In this document: positions 17,637 through 26,125 of the stretch, piece by piece | Layout of the letters: each line of letters opens with the position of its first letter | Position numbering within the stretch: position 1 is the stretch's first letter | NCBI GenBank assembly: GCA_016125045.1 | Contig: WGML01000007.1 | Span: 124,001-188,000, forward strand | DNA length: 64,000 bases | From: a bacterium | Lineage (GTDB): Bacteria > Pseudomonadota > Alphaproteobacteria > Caulobacterales > Hyphomonadaceae | Direction: 5' to 3' | Program-made: the position numbers and the translations under genes | Notes under the pieces: generated by a model | What the model saw: only the letters and a program-made list of their open reading frames with translations | Told to the model about the DNA's origin: nothing | Databases searched by the model: none

Positions 17637-18908
17637 TCAATCGGCGCTCACGCCCTTCGGCGCGCGCTGCGACATGAAGCCGAACATATAGCCGGCGATG
17701 CGGCGCATCTGGATTTCCTCTGACCCTTCGGTGATGCGGTAGCGCCTGTGGTGTCGGTAGATGTGTTCGAACGGCGTGTGGCGCGAATAGCCAAGCCCGC
17801 CATGCACCTGCATCGCCCGGTCCGCCGCCTCGCAGCAGAGCCGGTTCGACCAGTAATTGCACATGGACACCTTGTCGGACTGGCTGAACGCCCCGTCGCG
17901 GTCCATCAGCCACGCCGTCTTGTGGATCAGCGCGCGCAGCATCTCGATCTGGGTCTGCAACTCAACCAGCGGAAACTGGATCGCCTGATTGACCGCCAGC
18001 GGCTTGCCGAATGTGGTTCGCTTGCGCGCATAGGCGACGGACTCGCTCACACAGAACTGCGCCGCCCCGAGGCTCGACGCCGCCTGACGGATACGGTTCT
18101 CGTTGAAAAAGTGCTGGACGACCTGAAGCCCCCGCCCTTCCCCGCCGAAGATGTCCTCATCGCGCACCCGCACCCGGTCGAGCACCACATGGGCGTGGTC
18201 GGAGGGCATGTTGAACGTCCACATATACTGTTCGATCCGAAAGCCAGGCGCGTCCGTGGGGACGAGAAAGCCCGTGATCCCGCGTCCGTCGCCGTCTTCG
18301 CCGGACGTGCGGGCCAGCACGAGATCATGGCTCGCGACATGGATGCCAGTGTTCCACATCTTCTCGCCGGTGATCACCCAGCCGTCGCCGTCGCGCACAG
18401 CCCGCGTCTCCATGAAGGTTGCGTCCGATCCATGCTTTGGTTCGGAGATGCCGAACGCAAAGAACCGCGACCCCTCGCGCAAGGCCGGCATCCACTCAGC
18501 CTTCTGCGCCTCAGAGCCGTAGATCGACATCAGCATGAGACCGACATTGTTGCCCACGATGGAATGTTCGTTCTGCAGATCATTGTGCAGGCCCAACCCC
18601 TTCGCCGCGAGGTGTTCGCGGATCACGGCCATGTCGAGATGTCCGCCGCCGCCGCCGCCAAGCTCCCGCGGCAGCGCGAAGGTGTAGTGACCGGCGGCCA
18701 CCGCGCGCCGGCGGGCTTCCCTCAGCAGGGCCTCCCATTCCGTGCGGGGAAGCCCCCCACGGTCCCAGTCGGTGCGGGCGTGCTCGCGGCGATGGTCGAA
18801 GAAGCGGATGTTGTCGTCGGCCTGTTCGAGCGGCTTGATCTCCGCCTCGATGAACGCGTCCAGCTCGGCGAGATAGGCGCGGAGCCGCTCCGGCAGGTCG
18901 AGATCCAT
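17637..18908 (-). CDS. Acyl-CoA dehydrogenase
   Basis: This 423-residue FAD enzyme introduces an alpha-beta double bond into an acyl-CoA. The order is normal: helical N-domain, beta-domain with FAFGISEPKHGSDATFMETRA and ITGEKMWNTGIH, then the helical C-domain with RTTFGKPLAVNQAIQFPL and QVHGGLGYSRHTPFEHIYR. The segment ITEGSEEIQMRR near the C-terminus is the usual place of a Glu in this family. It is the first gene of the reverse operon with the APH-type kinase, the lipoprotein and probably the CoA ligase. This arrangement resembles ACAD10/11-like modules. Confidence 0.95.
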   Translation of the reverse strand: MDLDLPERLRAYLAELDAFIEAEIKPLEQADDNIRFFDHRREHARTDWDRGGLPRTEWEALLREARRRAVAAGHYTFALPRELGGGGGGHLDMAVIREHLAAKGLGLHNDLQNEHSIVGNNVGLMLMSIYGSEAQKAEWMPALREGSRFFAFGISEPKHGSDATFMETRAVRDGDGWVITGEKMWNTGIHVASHDLVLARTSGEDGDGRGITGFLVPTDAPGFRIEQYMWTFNMPSDHAHVVLDRVRVRDEDIFGGEGRGLQVVQHFFNENRIRQAASSLGAAQFCVSESVAYARKRTTFGKPLAVNQAIQFPLVELQTQIEMLRALIHKTAWLMDRDGAFSQSDKVSMCNYWSNRLCCEAADRAMQVHGGLGYSRHTPFEHIYRHHRRYRITEGSEEIQMRRIAGYMFGFMSQRAPKGVSAD

Positions 18909-19267
18909 GATTCATCGCTCCGTTCGAGTCTTGTGTCCGGGTCTCGCGCTTGCGCGACGGCCGACTGTCTGTGTGCGCATGATGGTCCGGGCGGAGACCG
19001 CCGGCAACGCACCGCCGGGGCCGGGTTGAAGCGATTGCCCGCTGTTTCAATCGCGAATGCGTGAGCTTCCCTAGCGGCGCCCATTGTGACGCGTGCGTAA
19101 ATCAGGCATGTGTAAGCGTTATTTCAATGTTCCGGATGGGTATCATCCGGGGCGTGACATCCAGCCTCAGGCGCGGAGCGTATCTCGCCTGACAGCAGCT
19201 CGGATGGAATGTTCGGACAACAGGCCAGGCGGCGTTGACGCCGGCCGCAGCGATCAGGGAGGCCCAC
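18909..19267. other. Divergent intergenic region between the acyl-CoA operon and the second copper/heme/redoxin gene
   Basis: This 359-bp gap has no convincing gene. It should hold both promoters. A 7-bp inverted repeat (19132-19138 with 19144-19150, CCGGATG/CATCCGG, 5-base loop) sits about 120 bp before the ATG at 19268. A GGGAGG ribosome binding site is at about 19257-19262. The relatively AT-rich stretch 19095-19130 is a likely promoter area. Confidence 0.45.
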
Positions 19268-21304
19268 ATGTTTCGCAAGGTGCTCATAGGCGTCAGCGTC
19301 ATCGCCCTCACAGGCGCGGGGCTCGCCTCCTGCACGTCCGGCCCGGACGCCGGCGCGGCGCAGTCCGCGGCCACGGCCGACGTGTCGCTCACCGGACAGC
19401 GGGTCGACAATTTCCAGCTCGTCGACCAGTTCGGCGTCGGGCATGAGCTCTACTACCACAAGGCATCTTCCGCGGTGGTGCTCGTCACCCACGCCCTGAA
19501 TGATCCGACCTCGGACCAGGCCGCCGCCGCGCTCGCAGCGCTTCAGGCGAGTCACGCCGGCAAGGGCGTCGAGTTCATGATGCTAAACTCCAGCAACGGA
19601 TACGACCACACCGCGATCGAGAAAAAGACCGCCGACCTGTCGGTCCCCGTGCTCGACGACCGCCTGCAACTCGTCGGACGGTCGCTCGGTGTGACCCGGA
19701 CCGGCGAGGCCATGGTGATCGACCCCAAGACCTGGAAGATCGCCTATCATGGCGCGGTGGACGGAGTGGGTACTGCGCTGACGCAGCTCACGGCGGGTCA
19801 GCCGGTCACGGTCGCCGCCGGCAAGCTTTCGGGGGCCCCGATCGCCTTCCCGGACCGCGCCCGCAAGGCCGAGTTCGCGAAAATCTCCTACACCAAGGAT
19901 GTCGCTCCGATCCTCGCCGAGAACTGCGTGGTCTGCCACAGCGAGGGCGGCATGGCGCCGTTCGCGATGAACGAGTACCAGACGATCAAGGGCTTCGCGC
20001 CGATGATCCGGGAAGTGCTGCGCACCAAGCGCATGCCTCCCTTCCACGCTGACCCGCACTACGGGAAGTGGGAAAACGACATGAACCTCTCCGACCAGGA
20101 GATCCTCACCCTCGTCAACTGGGTCGAAGCCGGCGCACCGCGCGGCGAAGGGGAAGACCCCCTCGAACTCGCGCATTACGTCGCGCCGGAGTGGCCGATG
20201 GGCAAGCCGGACCTGATCGTCAAGATCCCGGCCTCCGACATCCCGGCCTCCGGCATCGTCGACTACAAGGACTGGGCGGTGCCGAGTGAACTGACCGAGG
20301 GCAAGTGGCTGAAGGCCACCGCCTGGAAGGCCGGCGCGCGTGAGACCGTCCACCACATTCTCGGCGGCTGGATTCCGCAGCAGACCTCATCGTCGGGCAC
20401 GTTCAGCTGGAACGTCTCGATCGGCGGCTACGGCCCCGGCGGGCCGGACAACCTGACCCCTGCGAACACCGGCATCTATGTTCCGCCGGGCGGATCCTTC
20501 ACCTTCCAGATGCACTACACGACCACTGGCAAGGCGGCCCGCGACGAGACGGAAGTCGGGCTCTATTTCTACGACGAGAAGCCGGAATTCGTGCTTCGTC
20601 AGGCGGCCGTGACGGACTTCTCGATCGAGATCCCCGCCGGCGCGGCGCGTCACGAAGAGCAGGCCTATCTCGAAATCCCGCACGACATGGTGCTCTACGG
20701 CACCCAGCCCCACGCCCACTATCGCGGCTACGCATCCAAGCTGACGCTGCGCTATCCGGACGGCACGGAGAAGGTGCTGCTGAACCAGCCGCAATATGAT
20801 TTCAGCTGGCAGCGGGAATACATCTTCGACGGCATGCTGGACGTGCCCGCGGGATCGAAGATCATCGCCAACTACATTTTCGACAACTCGGTGAACAATC
20901 GCTACAACCCCGATCCGTCGATCAATGTGACCTTCGGCGAGCAGACCCACGAGGAAATGCTCTTCACCTTCATCCGCTACCGGTGGAAGGACGAGACCTC
21001 CACGAACCCGACCGACCAGTATCAGACCGACCTTCAGTCCGGCGTGCTGTTCGGAGCGCTCGACGACAATATCGACGACAAGCTGCAGCTGGCGGAGTTC
21101 CGCACCTCGCCGCGCCTGAAGATCTTCCGCGACAATTTCAAACTGATGGATCAGAACTCTGACGGCGCGATCGACAAGGCGGAATTCAAGCGCGCGAACG
21201 ACTTCATGCGCCAGATGCGCAATCGGGGCGGACAGGCCCCGGCGGCCTCAAGCGACGCCGGAGCCACCGCCTTCGAACAGCAGGCGACCGGCGGCGGAAA
21301 CTGA
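19268..21304 (+). CDS. Redoxin-like / cytochrome c / copper-monooxygenase-like / EF-hand lipoprotein, copy 2
   Basis: This 678-residue paralog of the protein at 5851-7830 has the same domain order. The leader ends in a lipobox (GLASC). The redoxin fold keeps its frame (KGVEFMMLNSS, VIDPKTWKIAYHG), but the cysteine of copy 1 is replaced: THALNDPTS stands where copy 1 has QGVDCPAS. The heme site is CVVCH (Cys220, Cys223, His224). Copper ligands are complete: His362-His363, His416 (MHYTTTG), His482-x-His484 (HAHYRG) and Met564. Two EF-hand loops follow (near 599-610 and DQNSDGAIDKAE at 628-639), then a disordered tail. The ATG at 19268 is preferred because of its GGGAGG site. The redoxin domain is probably structural rather than catalytic here. 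Confidence 0.88.
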   Translation: MFRKVLIGVSVIALTGAGLASCTSGPDAGAAQSAATADVSLTGQRVDNFQLVDQFGVGHELYYHKASSAVVLVTHALNDPTSDQAAAALAALQASHAGKGVEFMMLNSSNGYDHTAIEKKTADLSVPVLDDRLQLVGRSLGVTRTGEAMVIDPKTWKIAYHGAVDGVGTALTQLTAGQPVTVAAGKLSGAPIAFPDRARKAEFAKISYTKDVAPILAENCVVCHSEGGMAPFAMNEYQTIKGFAPMIREVLRTKRMPPFHADPHYGKWENDMNLSDQEILTLVNWVEAGAPRGEGEDPLELAHYVAPEWPMGKPDLIVKIPASDIPASGIVDYKDWAVPSELTEGKWLKATAWKAGARETVHHILGGWIPQQTSSSGTFSWNVSIGGYGPGGPDNLTPANTGIYVPPGGSFTFQMHYTTTGKAARDETEVGLYFYDEKPEFVLRQAAVTDFSIEIPAGAARHEEQAYLEIPHDMVLYGTQPHAHYRGYASKLTLRYPDGTEKVLLNQPQYDFSWQREYIFDGMLDVPAGSKIIANYIFDNSVNNRYNPDPSINVTFGEQTHEEMLFTFIRYRWKDETSTNPTDQYQTDLQSGVLFGALDDNIDDKLQLAEFRTSPRLKIFRDNFKLMDQNSDGAIDKAEFKRANDFMRQMRNRGGQAPAASSDAGATAFEQQATGGGN

Positions 21305-21330
21305 TCCGCTGACCGACTGAGACACTTGAT

Positions 21331-21367
21331 GCGGCCGCGGCGTTCCAGCGTCGCGGCCGTTTCTTTT
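21331..21367 (+). terminator. Rho-independent terminator after copy 2
   Basis: Arms 21332-21339 and 21352-21359 pair perfectly and extend inward by about three pairs. The T-rich run 21360-21367 follows directly. It lies 27 bp after the stop of the preceding gene. Confidence 0.82.
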
Positions 21368-21493
21368 GCCGCGCGCCTTGAGAATCGGGCGCAAGTCCTC
21401 GCTGCGAGACATGACGTGCGCCCCGCCGGCGTGTAAGCAGGCATCATGCTCACTCCCGGCCCCGCGCATGGGCAGCATTTCGGAGGACGTTTC

Positions 21494-22357
21494 ATGTTCG
21501 ACGCAAAGAAGCTCCTGGACCAGATCATGGGCGGGGAAGCCGCCGGGACTGACGCCCGAAAGGGGCTGGATGAGGTCGGCGGGCTGATCGGCGCGGTCTT
21601 CGGGCAGGCGACTACGGGTCTGAAGGAAGGCGCGGCGGAAATCGAATCCCGCACCGGCGTCGGATCGAAGGCCGGGGAAGCGCTCGAGCGGGCGACGGGC
21701 AAGTCGGCGAAGGAGATCGTCGAGGATGTGAAGGGGATCGCCTCCCGCAACCAGCTCGCCACCGGCGCGGCGCTCGCCGGGGTGGGCGCGCTTCTCCTCG
21801 GCACGAAAGGCGGTCGCGGCCTCGCCCGAAACGCCGCCGCGGTCGGCGGCCTCGCCCTGCTCGGCGGGCTCGCATACAAGGCCTGGCGCAATCACGAAGC
21901 CGGCAAGCCCCTCATCGACCGGCCGGGCGACGGATCGTCGACGGTGGCGCCGGCCCCGGATGACAGCCCCTTCGGTGAAACCGGCGACGAGACACGCGAC
22001 CAGGCCGCCGCACGGCTGATGCTCCAGGCGATGATCGCCGGGGCCGCCGCCGACGGCATGGTCGACAATGAGGAACGCTCCCGCATCGTCGGCGCCCTCG
22101 AACGCGCCGGCCTCGACGTGATGGCTGCGAAATTCCTCGATCACGAATTCGCGCATCCGGCGACCGTTGACGCGCTTGCCGTCGCGGCCACCACGCAGGA
22201 GATGAAGATCCAGGTCTACGCCGCCGCCGTTGTGGGCGTCGGGGCCGAGAGCGCGGCGGAACGCGGCTTCCTCGCCGACCTCGCGGCGCGGCTTGGCCTG
22301 TCCCCGGCGGAAACGACGCAGATCGCCTCCTCCGTCGCCGCCGTCAGGTCCGCCTAG
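21494..22357 (+). CDS. DUF533 / tellurite-resistance TerB-fold protein
   Basis: This is a 287-residue protein. The ATG at 21494 is chosen for its GGAGGA site and the family start MFDAKKLLDQIMG. A Gly/Ala-rich helical region (LATGAALAGVGALLLGTKGGRG and following) gives a short membrane-associated stretch around 95-130. It is followed by a C-terminal helical domain (RLMLQAMIAGAAADGMVDNEE, then a long helical bundle) of the TerB / DUF533 (YebE) type. The acidic DGMVDNEER loop is the family hallmark. Function is unknown; family members are linked to envelope stress. Its end faces the molybdenum hydroxylase gene across 21 bp. Confidence 0.88.
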   Translation: MFDAKKLLDQIMGGEAAGTDARKGLDEVGGLIGAVFGQATTGLKEGAAEIESRTGVGSKAGEALERATGKSAKEIVEDVKGIASRNQLATGAALAGVGALLLGTKGGRGLARNAAAVGGLALLGGLAYKAWRNHEAGKPLIDRPGDGSSTVAPAPDDSPFGETGDETRDQAAARLMLQAMIAGAAADGMVDNEERSRIVGALERAGLDVMAAKFLDHEFAHPATVDALAVAATTQEMKIQVYAAAVVGVGAESAAERGFLADLAARLGLSPAETTQIASSVAAVRSA

Positions 22358-22378
22358 GGCGACGGCAGAGACCCACCC

Positions 22379-24664
22379 CTACACTGCGGCGCGGATCGGG
22401 GCCTTGGCGAGCGGCAGGTCGCGCAGACGCTCGCCCGTCGCCTGGAATACGGCGTTGGCGACCGCCGCCGCGATGGGGGGCGTTCCGGGCTCCCCCGCCC
22501 CGCCGGTCTTCGCGCCGGATTCGATGATTTTCACCTCGATGCGCGGACAATCGGCCATCCGCACCATCTGATAGTCCCAGAAATTGCGCTGCTTGACTGC
22601 GCCGTCGACGAAGTTGATCTCGCCGTAGAGCGCCGCCGTCAGCCCGTAGATCACGCCGCTTTCCATCTGCTGGGCGAAGCCGTTGGGGTTGATCACCAAC
22701 CCCGGATCGGCCGCGACCCAGACGTTCGGCACGTGAAGGCTCCCGTCATTGCGGATCACCACCTCGGCGACTTCGCACACAATCGTGCCGAACGACTTGC
22801 GGATCGATATGCCGAGCTTGCGGGGCGAGCCCGCGGCGAGATTGTCGGCCCATCCGCTCATCTCGGCGGCGGCGTCGAGCACGGCGAGCGACCGCGCGTC
22901 ATCGGAAAGCAGCCGACGCCGGTAGGTGTAGGGGTCTTCGCCCGCTTCGTGCGCCAGTTCATCGATGAAACTTTCGATGAAGAAGCCCTGCACCGAGTGA
23001 TCGACGCTGCGCCAGGCGCCCCAGGGTGCGGCGTTGTCGCCGGTTGAGTAGCGAACCTCGACATTCTCAAGCGCATAGGGAAAATGCGATGCGTCCGGCG
23101 GATCGTGGCGTTCGGCGTAGGCGTGGACGATGGCGGTCGGCGCTCCGTCCGCTCCCAGAACGGCCCGCATGCGCGCGGCAGACGCGTTCCGGTAGAAGTC
23201 GTGCGTCATGTCCTCTTCGCGGGTGTAGATCAGGTTGACCGGCGCATCGGTCTGGCGCGCGATGTCTATCGCATGGTCGAGATAGTCGAGCGTGAAACCG
23301 CGCCGGCCGAAGGCTCCGCCCATCTCGGTATGGTGGATCGTGACCTGCTGCGGCTTCAGCCGCGCGGTCTTCGCCGCCTGGTACTTGGCTGACAATGCAT
23401 CCTGGAACGCGCCCCAGACATGAAGCTCGCCATCCTTGAAATGGGCGACGCAGCCGACCGTCTCCATCGCCGCGTGAGCGAGATAGGGGGCGGTGTACAC
23501 GCGCTCGATCGCCTTGTCGCCCGCCGCCGCGATCTCGACGCCCGCCTTGCCCCTCGAATGATCCTTCTTCAGCCCCTCTCCCGCCGCTGACGCCTTCATC
23601 GCAGCGATCACGGCGGTGCTGTCGAGCGACCGGTTCGCGCCCGGATCCCACTGCGGATCGAGCGCCTCGACCGCCTGCCTGGCCCGCCAGAAATTGTCGG
23701 CGAGCACCGCGACCGCGGTCGGCGTCGTCACCACCTTCGCCACGCCGCGGCGCCCCTCCGCCGGGCTTGTGTCGCAGGACGCCAGCGTTCCACCGGGCGT
23801 CGGGCACGCCCGGATCGCGGCGAACAGCATGCCCGGAAGCCGCACGTCGCCGCTGTACATCGCCTCGCCCGTCACCTTAGGCGGGATATCGAGCCGCTGC
23901 TTGGGCTTTCCGATCACGCGGTAGCTGCCCCGGGACTTCAGCGGAAGACGCGCCGGCGGCGTGAACGCGAGGCCAGCCTCCGCCATTTCGCCGAAACCGG
24001 CGCTGCGACCGGAGGCGTGCACGAGACGTCCCCCCTCGATCGCAACCTCCGACACGGGCACGCCCCAGGCGCGCGCCGCGGCGCGGGTGAGCATGTAGCG
24101 GGCGGACGCGCCGGCATGCCGCATGCCTTCCATGCCGGTGAGCGGGATCGCGGTCGATCCGCCCGTGATCTGCAGGCGCATCTCTTCGGCGATACGGCGC
24201 GTGACCAGCCAGGCGAAGCCGGCCATCGGCGCCGGAATCTCGTTCTCGCCACGCAGGAAAGCCTGGCCGAGCGCGCCGTTGGCGAAGGCGAGTTCCGCAG
24301 GCGCGCGCTCGATGCGAACCCTGTCCCAGTCGGCGTCGAGCTCATCGGCGACGATCTGCGCGAGCGCCGTGCCATTGCCGACGCCCATGTCGGCGTGAGG
24401 ATAGATCACGGTCAGCGTATCGTCCGGTGCGATCCGCAGCGCGCTCACGAGCACGGTTTCCCCCGGACGCCCGGCGAGCCGTCTCTGTTCGTCGATGCGC
24501 GAGAAGGGGCTCAGCCCCGCGCCGATGGCGACGCCGCCGCCCACGGCGAGGCCGCCCAGGATCAGCAGCCTGCGCGATGGTCCCTTCCGCGGCGGGCGGC
24601 CTGAGGGGGTCTCGGCTGCGGGGGTCTCATCGGATTCCGGCGAGGCGTTGTCGCGGTCGGTCAT
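22379..24664 (-). CDS. Molybdenum hydroxylase large subunit (isoquinoline 1-oxidoreductase / aldehyde oxidase beta type), exported
   Basis: This 761-residue subunit binds the molybdenum-pterin cofactor of a xanthine-dehydrogenase-family enzyme. Family segments are clear: GGAFGRRGF, PYTYRRRLL and, near the end, GEPGTPPIAAAVANAVF with the expected catalytic Glu. The N-terminus has a charged lead, then PSRRLLILGGLAVGGG, a plausible twin-arginine signal or anchor, as in IorB-type periplasmic enzymes. The start at 24664 has a GGGAG site and lies 17 bp after the stop of the iron-sulfur subunit, so the two are co-transcribed. No FAD subunit is present, typical of the IorAB type, which passes electrons to a cytochrome. 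The substrate is an aldehyde or N-heterocycle by family, not resolvable further. Confidence 0.92.
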   Translation of the reverse strand: MTDRDNASPESDETPAAETPSGRPPRKGPSRRLLILGGLAVGGGVAIGAGLSPFSRIDEQRRLAGRPGETVLVSALRIAPDDTLTVIYPHADMGVGNGTALAQIVADELDADWDRVRIERAPAELAFANGALGQAFLRGENEIPAPMAGFAWLVTRRIAEEMRLQITGGSTAIPLTGMEGMRHAGASARYMLTRAAARAWGVPVSEVAIEGGRLVHASGRSAGFGEMAEAGLAFTPPARLPLKSRGSYRVIGKPKQRLDIPPKVTGEAMYSGDVRLPGMLFAAIRACPTPGGTLASCDTSPAEGRRGVAKVVTTPTAVAVLADNFWRARQAVEALDPQWDPGANRSLDSTAVIAAMKASAAGEGLKKDHSRGKAGVEIAAAGDKAIERVYTAPYLAHAAMETVGCVAHFKDGELHVWGAFQDALSAKYQAAKTARLKPQQVTIHHTEMGGAFGRRGFTLDYLDHAIDIARQTDAPVNLIYTREEDMTHDFYRNASAARMRAVLGADGAPTAIVHAYAERHDPPDASHFPYALENVEVRYSTGDNAAPWGAWRSVDHSVQGFFIESFIDELAHEAGEDPYTYRRRLLSDDARSLAVLDAAAEMSGWADNLAAGSPRKLGISIRKSFGTIVCEVAEVVIRNDGSLHVPNVWVAADPGLVINPNGFAQQMESGVIYGLTAALYGEINFVDGAVKQRNFWDYQMVRMADCPRIEVKIIESGAKTGGAGEPGTPPIAAAVANAVFQATGERLRDLPLAKAPIRAAV

Positions 24665-24681
24665 GGCGGCGCTCCCGGGTT

Positions 24682-25131
24682 TCAGGCTTTGGCGGCGGCG
24701 TGGATGGCGGCGCGGATGCGCGGATAGGACCCGCATCGGCAGATGTTCGACATCCGCGCGTCGATCTCCTCATCGGTCGGCTGGGGGATCTCGTTCAGGA
24801 GCGCGGTCGCCGCGAGGATCTGGCCAGACTGGCAGAAGCCGCACTGCGGCGTCTGATGTTCGATCCAGGCCTGCTGGACGCGAGACAGCGCCCCGCCCTG
24901 CGCAACCCCCTCGATCGTGGTGATGGCCGCGGTCTCGCTCACCCCGCCAACCGGAAACGAGCACGACCGCACCGGCTGCCCATCGACCAGAACGGTGCAC
25001 GCGCCGCACGCCGCGACGCCGCAGGAGTATTTCGTACCGGTGAGATTGAGCTCGTCCCGGATCACCCACAGCAGGGGCATTTCCGGCTCGACGTCGACGT
25101 CGTGAACCGCTCCGTTGATGGTGAGTTTCAA
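24682..25131 (-). CDS. Molybdenum hydroxylase (2Fe-2S) small subunit
   Basis: This 149-residue subunit carries two [2Fe-2S] clusters. The N-terminal plant-ferredoxin-like domain has CGVAACGACTV, with the fourth Cys in VRSCSFPV. The C-terminal helical domain has CGFCQSGQ and ICRCGSYPRIRAA. It is the IorA/CoxS type and carries electrons from the molybdenum centre of the downstream subunit. It has no signal of its own, as expected if it is co-exported with the twin-arginine subunit. It is the first gene of the two-gene operon. Confidence 0.95.
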   Translation of the reverse strand: MKLTINGAVHDVDVEPEMPLLWVIRDELNLTGTKYSCGVAACGACTVLVDGQPVRSCSFPVGGVSETAAITTIEGVAQGGALSRVQQAWIEHQTPQCGFCQSGQILAATALLNEIPQPTDEEIDARMSNICRCGSYPRIRAAIHAAAKA

Positions 25132-25257
25132 GGATCAGCCTCCTGAGCCGCCGGACGTGAGCACGCAGCCTGCAAGCTAACCGCATTTGGGTCTCGCCAC
25201 CAATGGCAAGCGCCGGAAACACTTCGTCAGCGCGCACAATTCGGGGTGAACTGAAAC

Positions 25258-25332
25258 TGGAGCGGGCGATGAGATTCGAACTCACGACCCCAACCTTGGC
25301 AAGGTTGTGCTCTACCCCTGAGCTACGCCCGC
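25258..25332 (-). tRNA. tRNA-Gly (anticodon GCC)
   Basis: The reverse strand folds as a complete cloverleaf. The acceptor arms GCGGGCG and CGCCCGC pair over seven bases, the D-arm reads GCTCAGGGGTAGAGC, the anticodon stem-loop CCTTGCCAAGG places GCC, and the T-arm has GTTCGAATC. A T discriminator is followed by an encoded CCA. It decodes GGC/GGU glycine codons. Confidence 0.96.
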
Positions 25333-25367
25333 ATCCATGGGGTGACCCGATACGCGACCGGGCTCCG

Positions 25368-25397
25368 CTATAGAGCGCAAGCGCGCCTTCGGCGCAA
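25368..25397 (-). promoter_or_regulatory. Candidate promoter of tRNA-Gly
   Basis: On the reverse strand TTGCGC (25392-25397) and CTATAG (25368-25373) are 18 bp apart, ending about 35 bp before the tRNA. The hexamers fit alphaproteobacterial housekeeping promoters only loosely. Confidence 0.4.
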
Positions 25398-25442
25398 GAG
25401 GCGACCGCGCGAGAACCTGCGCGCCCCAGTCCGCCACCCTCA

Positions 25443-26063
25443 TCACCGACGTTCGCCGACGCGGCCCGCAAATGGATCGGTACGCGTCCCGCCCGCGAAG
25501 GGGTCAAGACCCACATCCGCAAGAATGGCGTCCAGGTTCTGTTCGCACTCCAGCATCACGACCATCGCCTTCGCGCTGTCTTCAAGATCGAAGGAGCCGA
25601 TAATGTCTCCCTCGTAGCTCAGGTAGAGCGCCTCGGCTTTTGCAAACTCCGTGAGGAAATCGCTGTCGACGTCGATCCAGAGGCCCTTGACCCCGTCGCC
25701 GAAATCGACCGCTGTCGCCGCTCCTGACCAAGGCGCATAGTCGTCAAACACGAGGCTGATGTCGTGCTCGGAGCCGACCGTGAGCGACCGCCACAGGCGG
25801 TTTAGCACCATGAAGTAGAACGTTGTCCCATCGCCGGTTGCGCCGAACCGCAACGCCGAATCCCGCCCATATTCTGCAACCGCGAAGCATCGATATCCCA
25901 GCGTGGAATCTATGCGAACCAACCAGGGGCCTACGGTCCTGTATTCGATCACTTCTGACTGTTCTTGTTGGTCTTGGCCCCAAGCTGAGGGGACTTGCTG
26001 TCCCGCCACGAACGCCCATGAGCCGAGACCAACGGCGATTGATTTCAGGAAGCCAAAGTGCAT
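25443..26063 (-). CDS. Secreted protein of unknown function
   Basis: This 206-residue protein has a signal peptide (IAVGLGSWAFVAGQQVPSAWG, cut near residue 29). The mature domain is beta-rich: YRTVGPWLVRIDSTLGYRC, then TFYFMVLNRLWRSL, then LVFDDYAPWSG. This resembles a group of small alphaproteobacterial periplasmic proteins with a W-x-V...C pattern, but I cannot assign a named family. The C-terminus repeats DPFAGG / DPFAGR. A strong GAGGGGGG site precedes the ATG. It is transcribed alone, between tRNA-Gly and the DUF6065 gene. Confidence 0.75.
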   Translation of the reverse strand: MHFGFLKSIAVGLGSWAFVAGQQVPSAWGQDQQEQSEVIEYRTVGPWLVRIDSTLGYRCFAVAEYGRDSALRFGATGDGTTFYFMVLNRLWRSLTVGSEHDISLVFDDYAPWSGAATAVDFGDGVKGLWIDVDSDFLTEFAKAEALYLSYEGDIIGSFDLEDSAKAMVVMLECEQNLDAILADVGLDPFAGGTRTDPFAGRVGERR

Positions 26064-26125
26064 CGAACCCCCCTCGTTTGGACGTCAGACGATACCCGGC
26101 GTTCGAGGACGCCCGCAAGTGGCCC

